NCBI GenBank assembly: GCA_022601535.1
Contig: JAJACK010000001.1
Span: 69,993-133,992 of the forward strand
Direction: 5' to 3'
DNA: 64,000 bases
From: Chlamydiales bacterium
GTDB taxonomy: Bacteria > Chlamydiota > Chlamydiia > Chlamydiales > JAAKFR01
Below are positions 56,420-64,000 of this stretch, piece by piece. The translations under genes were made by a program, and so were the position numbers. The stretch's first letter is position 1. Every line of letters starts with the position of its first letter. The notes under the pieces were generated by a model. The model saw only the letters and a program-made list of their open reading frames with translations. It was not told where the DNA came from and searched no databases.

Positions 56420-58302
56420 TCTTAGAAAAAATCGCGGCTGCTATCAGGCTTCTTACTATTGATGCAGTAGAACAAGCGGGGTCTGGACATCCGGGACTAC
56501 CTTTGGGATGTGCCGAAATTGGAGCTTATTTATTCGGTGAATTTTTACATTTTGATCCAAAGTTTCCAAAATGGCCCGAAAGAGATCGACTTATCCTTTC
56601 TGCAGGACACGGCTCTCTTTGGCTCTATAGCTGCCTACATTTAGTCGGTTTTTCTGTTTCCATTGAAGATATCAAAAAATACAGACAACTGCATTCGAAA
56701 ACACCAAGTCACCCTGACATAACGAAAACTGAAGGAATAGAAGCTACAACCGGACTTGATGGGCAAGGCATCGGATTCGCTGTCGGACAAGCTCTTGCTT
56801 TAAAAAAATTCGATCTTCCATCAAAAGTTATCGTACTTTGTGGAGATGGCGACCTGATGGAAGGGGTTGCTTATGAAGGCTGCTCGCTTGCTGGGCATTT
56901 AACTCTTGATAATCTCATTCTCATATACGACTGCAATCAGACCACTTTAGATGGCTATGTAAATGAAACTTTTTCTGAAGATATCCCTCTTCGCTTTAAC
57001 TCCCAAAACTGGGAAGTTTTAGAAGTCGATGGCCATAATATTGAGGAAATTCGAAATGCCATTGCTCCTTTGCGAGCCAAGCAGGAACGTCCCACCCTCA
57101 TTATTGCAAACACACAAATTGGGTATGGTTCTCCAAATAGAGCAAAGACGCCACTTGCGCATGGACAGCCGCTTGGAGATGAAGAGGCGAGATTAACAAA
57201 AGCGGCTTTGAGCCTTAGTCAAACACCATTTACCATCGAACCAGAAGTATACGCTTTTTTTCAAAAACAACCGAGTAAGGGATACAATCCTCCTCCAATG
57301 ATTATTGAGGATTTCGAGAAAACCCTTCTGGATGTATCCATCCCCTCACCCACTGCAGGAAGATGGGCTTCTCAAAGGGTCATTCAGGTGTTAAAAAAAC
57401 AGATCAAAGCTCTTGTCGGAGGATCTGCTGATCTCTCATCTTCCGATGGAACTTACCTCGACGATGAAGATTTTGTACGGCCCGGACATTTCGAGCCCAG
57501 AAATATTAAATACGGAGTTAGAGAGTTTGCTATGGCTTCTATGGCAGCGGGAATGGCACAAGCAGGCTCAATCATCCCATTTATCGGCACCTTCCTCGCT
57601 TTTGTCGATTACATGAAAAGCGCCATTAGAATGACCTCTCTTATGAAATTGCAAGTTGTTTACCAACTTACTCATGACTCAATTTTTATAGGGCACGATG
57701 GTCCTACACATCAACCCATTGAACAATTAGCCGCATTACGCGCAATTCCGGGGCTATTAGTCATACGCCCAGCCGATAGCCACGAAGTAAAGATGGCATG
57801 GATCGCAGCTCTTAAATCACAAGGGCCCACTGCAATTGTATTGTCAAGACAGCCACTTCCAGCTCTTGCTAATCACTCTTTTGCACAAGGACTGGGCAGA
57901 GGGGCTTATATTATCCAGAAAGAATTAAGAGAGCACGTAGACTATCTTTTAATTGCCACAGGATCAGAAGTGTCTCTTGCTCTAGAAATTGCGCAATATT
58001 TAGGAGAAAATACCCGGGTCATTTCTATGCCCTCATGGGAATTATTCGAACAACAACCTCAAAGCTATAAACAAGAGTTGTTACAAGGAAGGATCAAAGT
58101 GAGTATTGAAGCTGGGTGTGATCAAGGGTGGCATAAATATATCGGATCGGATGGACTCGCCATCTCTTTAAGCTCTTTTGGGGAATCGGGATCACCTGAC
58201 GACCTGGCAAAAAACTTTGGGTTCACAAAATCTGTAATCCTTGAAAAAATTAAATCGCATGAACAAATCTATCGCCACGGCACATCTATGGCACAGTTAT
58301 AG
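56416..58302 (+). CDS. tkt: Transketolase
   Basis: The 628-residue protein has the three transketolase domains. Landmarks: 'AGSGHPGLPLGCAEIG' (~21-36), the thiamine diphosphate motif CGDGDLMEGVAYEG near residue 141, 'GTFLAFVDYMKSAIRM' and 'TGSEVSLALEIAQYL'. It transfers two-carbon units in the pentose phosphate pathway and, with transaldolase at 25 kb, makes erythrose 4-phosphate. GAGGAA lies just before the ATG. Being inside the tRNA-flanked segment, it may be a horizontally gained or second copy. Confidence 0.95.
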   Translation: MILEKIAAAIRLLTIDAVEQAGSGHPGLPLGCAEIGAYLFGEFLHFDPKFPKWPERDRLILSAGHGSLWLYSCLHLVGFSVSIEDIKKYRQLHSKTPSHPDITKTEGIEATTGLDGQGIGFAVGQALALKKFDLPSKVIVLCGDGDLMEGVAYEGCSLAGHLTLDNLILIYDCNQTTLDGYVNETFSEDIPLRFNSQNWEVLEVDGHNIEEIRNAIAPLRAKQERPTLIIANTQIGYGSPNRAKTPLAHGQPLGDEEARLTKAALSLSQTPFTIEPEVYAFFQKQPSKGYNPPPMIIEDFEKTLLDVSIPSPTAGRWASQRVIQVLKKQIKALVGGSADLSSSDGTYLDDEDFVRPGHFEPRNIKYGVREFAMASMAAGMAQAGSIIPFIGTFLAFVDYMKSAIRMTSLMKLQVVYQLTHDSIFIGHDGPTHQPIEQLAALRAIPGLLVIRPADSHEVKMAWIAALKSQGPTAIVLSRQPLPALANHSFAQGLGRGAYIIQKELREHVDYLLIATGSEVSLALEIAQYLGENTRVISMPSWELFEQQPQSYKQELLQGRIKVSIEAGCDQGWHKYIGSDGLAISLSSFGESGSPDDLAKNFGFTKSVILEKIKSHEQIYRHGTSMAQL

Positions 58303-58446
58303 CCTATTTTTCTCAATATGTCTCAAATATTCAAGTTCATTCAGTATTCGTCGTATTTGCCGTTTCCCTACTTCTATCCGTCTAGCAAAATAGTCATCTG
58401 AGTTGCTGAATCTTCCTGGTTCGTTTTATCAAATAAGGGAAGTCTA

Positions 58447-58493
58447 CGGACTCATAACCCGCCGGTCGCAGATTCTAAGTCCAGCTTGCCCCA
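58447..58493 (+). repeat. Degenerate 3' tRNA copy (putative att site)
   Basis: The segment copies the anticodon arm to the discriminator base of the tRNA at 53790, including CGGACTCATAACCC and AAGTCCAGCTTGCCCCA, but has a broken T arm and no 5' half. It cannot fold as a tRNA. It marks the right end of the putative island, just before the next gene's stop. Confidence 0.85.
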
Positions 58494-58501
58494 TTCTTTG
58501 C

Positions 58502-60052
58502 TCAAACAGGTTCATTTTGATGTTGTTCGATGGCACTCCAAACCTCCTTTAATGAATAGCCATCACTCTTAAAAGGGAAAAAGTCCTTCTTATAAAATGC
58601 ATACCTTTCCATGAGAAGTTTTCTCACAGCCTGGTAACGTAAATTTGTAACTGTTGACCCCTTCTTGTCGATCAGATCAAGTGCTTCAAGCATTCCAAAC
58701 ATATTCGATACAACACAATTTGTATCACCTCCCTGCTTCTTGATTGTTGCAAAGTTAGCTGATCCTAAAAATTCAGGCTCTTTACTTTGAACAGGATAAC
58801 CCATCAATTTTTCAGTATCCATAAATGGAAATCGCTCATCTAACATGGAACGAATTTGTTTTAATGTTTCACCAGTACTCAACCCCATTTTATGAGAAAT
58901 CTCAGGCCTATTGACCCAATATAAGTTAAAAGACCCAGCTCCCTCTTTCTCTATGATTAGATATGTTTTATGCATCGCATGGGTTGGAAAAGATAAAGCT
59001 GTGCAATCTCCATTTCCGAATATGACAGGAACAACAAACCTTTCTTGATTTTTAGAAGCATTCATTTTCCGTTTGATTTGCAACATAAGTAAGTTCACCT
59101 GCAACTTAAAGAATAAATTTGCAGGCACATGGCTAACTTCAAATCCAGTCATCGGAGAAACAAACCAAACAAACATTCCAGCTAAATTACCAACTGCTTT
59201 AAGAACATTTTGAATTAAAAATGAAGCGTGCATCAAGGGATTAATGGTCACTTCAGTATAGATTGGACCACGGCCAGAAATCAGTCGAACAACTCCAGTC
59301 ACTAGAAAAAATACTTGGGCTAATAAAGTTATTGTAATATCTACAACTGTGAGGATTGGAACAAGTAGCCCCGATATTCTTATCAAAGCAGCCTTGCTTA
59401 GGTCACTTAGACAGGAATTTTCGATAGCAGCTTTAATTTCTGCCATTACAAAAAGAGTAACATTTGTAATCTTATGAATAAACTCTTGAGATTGCAAGAC
59501 TTCTAAATAACTTTCTAAATATTTAGCCTCTTTTAGAATTTTAATATGTTCTATGGAAAAAATTTCCTTTTTCTCTTCACCTAATTCACAATATCGACGC
59601 TTTTTAGCAATGGCTTTAACAATAGACAAGCTGTGGATTGGACTGCATGGAGTTTCAAGGTGTTGCTTCGTGTTTGAAGAGAGCATACCTATGACGGCAT
59701 GCTTATCAGTAGCCTCGCTCATAGCAAGACCAGCAAAAGGATGTAATGCCCCAAAAACACTACCTAACAACAAAGGAGCAACAGCACTGCGTACTCTCTG
59801 AAGATGCTGCCATGGAAGGGTAAAATCTACTTCCCTTTTATAAATAGAGGCTCCAATGGCATAGACAAAGGTAGATAAGCCTAATAAAGTATGGAAAACT
59901 AAATCAAGAGCGGCAGCTGGTGATAAGAGAACAACTGCAGCTAAACGGCCAATGACCTCAGAAGCCACTATAGAGTACTTCTGAGTCTGTTGATAAGCCC
60001 TTAGAGTGAGTTTTTCTCCTCCGCTTAGAAAACTTATCTCAGATGTTTTCAT
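58502..60052 (-). CDS. Membrane protein with CE-clan cysteine-protease-like C-terminus
   Basis: I chose ATG 60052 with GGGGAA upstream (a TTG four codons earlier is an alternative), giving 516 residues. Hydrophobic segments lie at ~35-68, ~90-112, ~225-258 and ~280-300. The C-terminal third has 'MHKTYLIIEKEGAGSFNLYWVN' (H361, N381; in parts) and 'KKQGGDTNCVVSN' (Q440, C446). The order H, D/N, Q and C, with Q six residues before C, is that of Ulp/YopJ-type CE-clan proteases, the fold of chlamydial deubiquitinases. The catalytic assignment is inference. Confidence 0.7.
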   Translation of the reverse strand: MKTSEISFLSGGEKLTLRAYQQTQKYSIVASEVIGRLAAVVLLSPAAALDLVFHTLLGLSTFVYAIGASIYKREVDFTLPWQHLQRVRSAVAPLLLGSVFGALHPFAGLAMSEATDKHAVIGMLSSNTKQHLETPCSPIHSLSIVKAIAKKRRYCELGEEKKEIFSIEHIKILKEAKYLESYLEVLQSQEFIHKITNVTLFVMAEIKAAIENSCLSDLSKAALIRISGLLVPILTVVDITITLLAQVFFLVTGVVRLISGRGPIYTEVTINPLMHASFLIQNVLKAVGNLAGMFVWFVSPMTGFEVSHVPANLFFKLQVNLLMLQIKRKMNASKNQERFVVPVIFGNGDCTALSFPTHAMHKTYLIIEKEGAGSFNLYWVNRPEISHKMGLSTGETLKQIRSMLDERFPFMDTEKLMGYPVQSKEPEFLGSANFATIKKQGGDTNCVVSNMFGMLEALDLIDKKGSTVTNLRYQAVRKLLMERYAFYKKDFFPFKSDGYSLKEVWSAIEQHQNEPV

Positions 60053-60298
60053 ATAATTCCCCAACTAAAATGAATACATAATAATTATAAAACAGTTTAT
60101 TATTTAAGTAAATAAAAATTATTTATATAATATTTTATTAATAAATTATTATAAAAACGTAATACAGTTTGAAATTATTGATATTCAATGACTTTATTGA
60201 AAAAATCCATTTTTGACAGTATATCCAATCACCGCAAGCGATCTTCCTAACTGAAATAACGGTGTACTAAATTTTGAATATATATTTTTTCCTATCTT
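60053..60298. other. Very AT-rich intergenic region
   Basis: No gene is supported. Residues 60090-60160 are nearly all A and T (runs such as TTATTTATATAATATTTTATT), which suits a promoter for the 58.5-kb gene or reflects foreign DNA. Confidence 0.6.
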
Positions 60299-61132
60299 TC
60301 ATCTGGACGCCTCTGCAAGTGTTATCCGCTGATTACCCCTGTCGATCAATGAGCTTTGCTTATGAATTTTACTTAGCATAAATTCTGCACAAGGCTTGAT
60401 GAGTGTATTGATATCATCCCAATGCTCATTTTCATTGCCAATACAAATTGATTTAGCTCGCTTCATAACAGGTTGATATCGTTCAGGTAGGTGACTTATT
60501 ACCCAATCTGCTGCTGCTGGCTTAGACCTGATTGAGTTTGTCTCTATAGTGCTCCAAGTTCGTGCCAAAGTCAGTAAAACATTCCGAGTATCATCTTCAA
60601 GATCAGCGATCAGCCTGTCTAAATCATGAAGCATTGCTTTGATAAAATCATGATAAGGGACATCTACTAGTAGTTGCTCAGGTTTTGAACCCCACAACGT
60701 TTGACTCTTTAGTAAGACTTGCGTAACAAGTATCGCAAGATCGGGCATCTCCTGAGACTCCCACGCCCTTATGACTCCCCTTTCAAAAGGCTTGCGTAAC
60801 CATTCACCATACTGAAAATCAAAATGAGGAGGATAGGTCCAAGGATTAATCGCCTTTTTCTCAACAAGAGTCAGTTCAATTGGAGGTTTTGAACTTTTCA
60901 TATAAATGCCAGAGATTTGAAGAAGATGGGAGATTAATTTAGCTTTCTCTTTTGAGGTTGTCTGCCGATTTGCAACAACAAACAAGTCAAGATCACTATA
61001 TGTTTGAAGCCCCCCTATAACTGCGGAACCAAAAAGATAAACACCTAAAAGATCGGAGCCTAAAATTGATTGCACTACCTCTAGGCTATCTTTAATTTGC
61101 TTCTGAACCTCAATACTGAAATTATACCCCAT
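60299..61132 (-). CDS. Aminoglycoside nucleotidyltransferase-like protein (AadA/ANT(9) type)
   Basis: The 277-residue protein has the nucleotidyltransferase motif 'LFGSAVIGGLQTYSDLDLFV' (G35, S36, metal ligands D47 and D49) and 'PWTYPPHFDFQYGEWLR', a hallmark of the AadA/ANT(3'')(9) group that adenylates streptomycin/spectinomycin. The C-terminal helical domain with 'NVLLTLARTWSTIETNSIRSK' fits too. It starts 12 nt after the HTH-DUF6314 gene and is probably cotranscribed. Actual drug substrate is not shown by sequence. Confidence 0.88.
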   Translation of the reverse strand: MGYNFSIEVQKQIKDSLEVVQSILGSDLLGVYLFGSAVIGGLQTYSDLDLFVVANRQTTSKEKAKLISHLLQISGIYMKSSKPPIELTLVEKKAINPWTYPPHFDFQYGEWLRKPFERGVIRAWESQEMPDLAILVTQVLLKSQTLWGSKPEQLLVDVPYHDFIKAMLHDLDRLIADLEDDTRNVLLTLARTWSTIETNSIRSKPAAADWVISHLPERYQPVMKRAKSICIGNENEHWDDINTLIKPCAEFMLSKIHKQSSLIDRGNQRITLAEASR

Positions 61133-61144
61133 AAAATCACTTAT

Positions 61145-61939
61145 TTATAAATAACTATATTCCATTTCTTCATTTTTCTTAGGACCAATTACCCGCCACG
61201 TGAGTTTCAAGCTATATTGGTCAAATTGTACCTGACCAAAATAAGAGTCTCCATCGCAAAGATGCGAATCGACAGAAGATAATGTATGCCCTGTAGAAGG
61301 GGCTAAATGGAATAAAAATACAGGATTCTCTATCCCGCGACGTAGATGCTCAAGTGAAATCACCCCAGAGACTCGATCTAATGTCCAACGAAATATATTT
61401 GTAAAACTAATGTCCCGGTTATCTTTCCCTTTCCAAGATCCTTTTTCGTGGAACACAAGAATATTTGTGTCTGTTTTAGACACATCAACTTCTCCTGTTC
61501 CTCGCCCATTCCATCCTGAGTTTTCCTTGGATTTGGAATAGGCTTGAAAAGATAACCTCTTAACGGAGGTGAGCCTCTCCCAAAACTCTAAAAGCGTACC
61601 AAGCTTTTTCACCGAATGATTTTGACGGAAACCACGCGTATCATTTCCTAGGTAATAAAGCTTCTTTTCATGTGCGGGTAAAAGGGTATACGCTTTTTTG
61701 AGAAGCTGCTCTAAATCAGATAATAGAGGAAACCCTTGGTTGAACCGGTAGATACGTGTCTTCCCTTCATAATGACTACAAATCAGCCCCCCTTGCTCTA
61801 AACGAATTAAAACTTTTTGAAGCGGCGTGAGTGGCGTGTTAAACACGCGTTGCAGTTGAGCTCCGTAACACCTCCCATTGACAAATAGAAAAATGAGAAT
61901 TTTTTCCACATTTTTACTTCCAAACAACACTTCGAACAT
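61145..61939 (-). CDS. Winged-helix protein fused to DUF6314-like domain
   Basis: Residues 1-90 look like an ArsR/MarR-type winged helix ('VEKILIFLFVNGRCYGAQLQ', 'LTPLQKVLIRLEQGGLICS', 'GKTRIYRFN'). Residues ~120-264 match the DUF6314 pattern: 'GWNGRGTGEVDVS', 'LVFHEKGSWKG', 'FRWTLDRVSGVISLEHLRRG', 'SHLCDGDSYFGQVQF'. A sensor-regulator acting on its own operon with the downstream nucleotidyltransferase is plausible but inferred. Confidence 0.75.
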   Translation of the reverse strand: MFEVLFGSKNVEKILIFLFVNGRCYGAQLQRVFNTPLTPLQKVLIRLEQGGLICSHYEGKTRIYRFNQGFPLLSDLEQLLKKAYTLLPAHEKKLYYLGNDTRGFRQNHSVKKLGTLLEFWERLTSVKRLSFQAYSKSKENSGWNGRGTGEVDVSKTDTNILVFHEKGSWKGKDNRDISFTNIFRWTLDRVSGVISLEHLRRGIENPVFLFHLAPSTGHTLSSVDSHLCDGDSYFGQVQFDQYSLKLTWRVIGPKKNEEMEYSYL

Positions 61940-62122
61940 AAAAAAATCAAACCTTATTTTAGTTTAAGAAGCCCTTCTTAAAGGTTATTCATCAGCTAGG
62001 CAGGGTCCAAATATCTAACCCCAAAACATTTTATGTAAACCTCTTTTTAGCCTAAGAAAATAAAACCCCTATTGAAATCTGAAATAATAGCTTCCATACT
62101 CGGTTGCAAAAATGAGGGATAC

Positions 62123-62314
62123 ATGACCATTCGATCAAATTGGACTCTTGGAGAATTACAAAAATTGCACTCAAAGCCTCTGTTAGAATTAATCATGGAG
62201 GCGATGGAAGTTCAAAAAAAATACCATCAGGTTATGGATGACATAGAAGTTGATCTTTTTAACCATCAATTGGTGATAAAGAAAGAGAGCTTTTTTTCAC
62301 CTTTGAGTGTGTAA
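62123..62314 (+). pseudogene. bioB: N-terminal fragment of biotin synthase
   Basis: From ATG 62123 (GAGGGA upstream), residues 2-46 align with the E. coli BioB N-terminus: 'SNWTLGELQKLHSKPLLELI' against '[20 protein letters not shown]', then 'EAMEVQKKYH' against 'EAQQVHRQHF'. Homology stops at about 62260, before the radical-SAM CxxxCxxC motif, and unrelated codons run to the stop. It cannot make biotin. The break coincides with the end of the convergent neighbour. Confidence 0.8.
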
Positions 62315-62906
62315 GCAGGTGATAGGGAACTGTATCAACTAGCGCGTGGGTATGAGAGTAAAACAACGCTTTTGAACACTTCTCAGCTGGATTGTTATAG
62401 AAGAGGTGTGGATCACTTTTTGTCATAACAACGCCAAAAATATTCGCTTTTTGATTTTTTAGCTCAACCTGTCCTATTGCATTACAATTGAGCATATTTT
62501 TGCCTGTTGTTGGAGACTTCATTAAATAGGCTAAAGAAAGTTGTTCAAATTCAACTTCTCCAGCAATGGCAAACCCTTTGGGAAATTGCTCGAGATAGTG
62601 TGAATAGAGCGTATCGACTGTAATAGAATGCTCTGTGTGAAAATGTTTCTCTGGAAACGTATCAATCCCGACGAAGAAAGGGGTTTTAACCTCATCTTCT
62701 ATCACCCATTTTTTCCCTGGAAAATACCCATAAGCAACATGATTATAAATGATCCCCTCACCAACTAGAAGCTCTCCTGTGTCTACAGTTGTTGCAGCCC
62801 CAAGACCATAGGCTATCTCAGACAAAGGAAGGGGAATAAGGTTTTTTTGTGAAACCTTTCCCAATACTACTGTATCAACAGACCCAAACTTTTTAAGCTT
62901 CATCAT
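62259..62906 (-). CDS. Hypothetical protein, faintly acetolactate-decarboxylase-like
   Basis: The 215-residue protein has no signal peptide or membrane segment. 'GLGAATTVDTGELLVGEGIIY', then 'VKTPFFVGIDTF', recalls the order 'GLGTF..LDGEM...G..Y..TPFA.VT.F' in acetolactate decarboxylase, and several histidines (HFHTEH, SHTHALV) could bind metal. The likeness is weak, so I leave it unnamed. It starts 5 nt after the phosphatase-like gene and may be cotranscribed. Confidence 0.7.
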   Translation of the reverse strand: MMKLKKFGSVDTVVLGKVSQKNLIPLPLSEIAYGLGAATTVDTGELLVGEGIIYNHVAYGYFPGKKWVIEDEVKTPFFVGIDTFPEKHFHTEHSITVDTLYSHYLEQFPKGFAIAGEVEFEQLSLAYLMKSPTTGKNMLNCNAIGQVELKNQKANIFGVVMTKSDPHLFYNNPAEKCSKALFYSHTHALVDTVPYHLLTHSKVKKSSLSLSPIDG

Positions 62907-62911
62907 TAGTT

Positions 62912-64000
62912 TTATGTTTTCTTGCCATTTGTTTTTTGAATTTTTGTTCGAAGACCCTTATGATCAGAGAGCGCAGAAGGGTTAAAGACTCCATTCACAT
63001 AACTGGCCTGTATAAAGCTGGTGTCTAGTTTAAGTGGTCCATCAGCTTGTGTCAACGTATAGTCTAATGTACAAGGAGTTGAAATAGGTTTTCCCGTTAG
63101 GTTGGCACACCACTGATCTCCCCCCCATGTTCGACCAGACTGAAGTTTGCCCATTGTAAAGTCCCCTGATTGATTGGTAAGCTCGTTATGATCCATATTG
63201 AGATCTCCAGTGATAATCACTGGAAGAGTGCAAGCCTTTACTTTTTGAGCAATGATCTCCATCTCTTTTCGCCTAGCTTCTTTCTCTCTAGCGGTTGGCT
63301 GAGCTGGAATTTCAGAGTGTTGAAGATGCGTTACATGAAACCGTATTCCTGAAGCTGTAAATCCAAACACCCCTTTTCCACAATTCTTTGCCCGTCCATC
63401 CAAAGCGTCTTGAGGAAAGAGGGTAAACTCGGGATCTTTCACTTCAAATTTTGATGCGACAAAAAGTCCTGATGAAGGGCCGACTGCTTTTGATCCCATG
63501 TTGTAGTAGAAATGGGAATACTCCTCCCCTAATCCTTCGATCAAGGCGTGTGCAGTTTGGATATCGAAAACCTCGTAGAGAGAGACAACGTCAGCCTTTT
63601 GATCCTGAATTTTTTTAACCAAGCCAGCTATTCGAAATGACCAAGGGGCAACACCTCCATCGGTAATAGCATATCCTGCTGGGACACAACAGATATTCCA
63701 CGAAAAAAGGGTTGTCGCTCCACTGAGAACTTCTTCTTTCTCCTCAACTCTCCCGCGTGCATGGAGGAAAGGACGGTTTTGAACCGCTCCTAAGAAGGCG
63801 CGGATTGCAACACCAAAAGGGGCTGTGACAAGCGCAGCAACAGTTGCGGCAAATACCCCCATATAGAGCATTATTTTTTGAAAAACCCTCCCTGTTTTTG
63901 AAACCTCTGAGAAGAGTCGATCATGGATAGAAATTTGATGCCAATACTGACGCACTTTACAGAGGGGATCTGTCAAATAAGAAGCCGCTGTATAGCCTGT
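62912..64000 (-). CDS. Endonuclease/exonuclease/phosphatase-family protein (5' end outside window)
   Basis: The frame is open to the right edge; an internal TTG at 63976 is unlikely to be the real start. The EEP fold is clear: 'LFSWNICC', the metal-binding Glu in 'VSLYEVFD', 'THLQHSE', 'ITGDLNMD', 'CTLDYTL' and the final 'SDHKG'. A hydrophobic stretch precedes it ('MLYMGVFAATVAALVTAPFG', residues ~36-55 of the visible part), so it is probably membrane-bound. The family covers nucleases, inositol phosphatases and sphingomyelinases; which one is not clear. Confidence 0.88.
   Translation of the reverse strand, partial: TGYTAASYLTDPLCKVRQYWHQISIHDRLFSEVSKTGRVFQKIMLYMGVFAATVAALVTAPFGVAIRAFLGAVQNRPFLHARGRVEEKEEVLSGATTLFSWNICCVPAGYAITDGGVAPWSFRIAGLVKKIQDQKADVVSLYEVFDIQTAHALIEGLGEEYSHFYYNMGSKAVGPSSGLFVASKFEVKDPEFTLFPQDALDGRAKNCGKGVFGFTASGIRFHVTHLQHSEIPAQPTAREKEARRKEMEIIAQKVKACTLPVIITGDLNMDHNELTNQSGDFTMGKLQSGRTWGGDQWCANLTGKPISTPCTLDYTLTQADGPLKLDTSFIQASYVNGVFNPSALSDHKGLRTKIQKTNGKKT

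Noticed and set aside
58441-58493. Second CAT tRNA gene
   Set aside because: Only the 3' half is present, with a broken T arm and no acceptor 5' strand or D arm.

Overview
The window is a chromosomal segment of a member of the order Chlamydiales, most likely one of the 'environmental' families (Simkania, Waddlia or Parachlamydia type) rather than Chlamydiaceae. The evidence is gene order plus protein content: a PknD-type Ser/Thr kinase beside valS, a V-type ATPase operon (atpE, DUF2764 gene, atpA, atpB, atpD, atpI, atpK), transaldolase, rpoC, rpoB, rplL, rplJ, rplA, rplK, nusG, secE, tRNA-Trp, tuf, tRNA-Thr and infA follow the chlamydial backbone order. RpoB matches my memory of chlamydial RpoB closely. 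Species cannot be fixed without a database search. Layout. 1-2.7 kb: tandem paralogous hypothetical genes, one with a degenerate PP2C-like region. 2.65-9.3 kb: small conserved gene, pknD, a NUDIX hydrolase, valS and a small protein, tightly packed on +. 9.3-15.1 kb: alanine/Na+ symporter, DAHP synthase, a protein with two perfect IQ motifs, and typA. 15.1-22.9 kb: the eight-gene V-ATPase operon on -, ending in a small lipoprotein. 23.0-25.0 kb: small secreted, Cys-rich and lipoprotein genes plus a zinc-ribbon protein. 25.1-27.4 kb: transaldolase and an ankyrin protein that ends in a CaaX-type tetrapeptide. 27.7-40.7 kb: the transcription/translation cluster on -, with two tRNAs. 40.75-53.7 kb: an Inc-like membrane/coiled-coil protein, SufE, an Hsp70/DUF2760 pair, an M24 peptidase, a secreted HAD/GyrI-like fusion, a HEAT-repeat protein, an isochorismatase-HIT-MYG1 operon, a histidine phosphatase, a LOG-domain protein and a DUF1207 outer-membrane protein. 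53.8-58.5 kb: a segment bounded by a tRNA-CAT gene and a degenerate copy of its 3' end, carrying an ABC exporter and a transketolase. 58.5-64 kb: accessory genes, including a membrane protein with a cysteine-protease-like C-terminus, an aminoglycoside nucleotidyltransferase-like gene paired with an HTH-DUF6314 regulator, a bioB fragment and a membrane-proximal EEP phosphatase (cut by the window end). How it works together: the core supplies transcription, translation and ion-gradient energy. The accessory genes look like host-interaction functions. The most notable are the CaaX-tailed ankyrin protein, the IQ-motif protein, the possible CE-clan protease and the Inc-like protein, all eukaryote-oriented features in an obligate intracellular lineage. 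No rRNA gene, CRISPR array, integrase or intact insertion sequence was seen.
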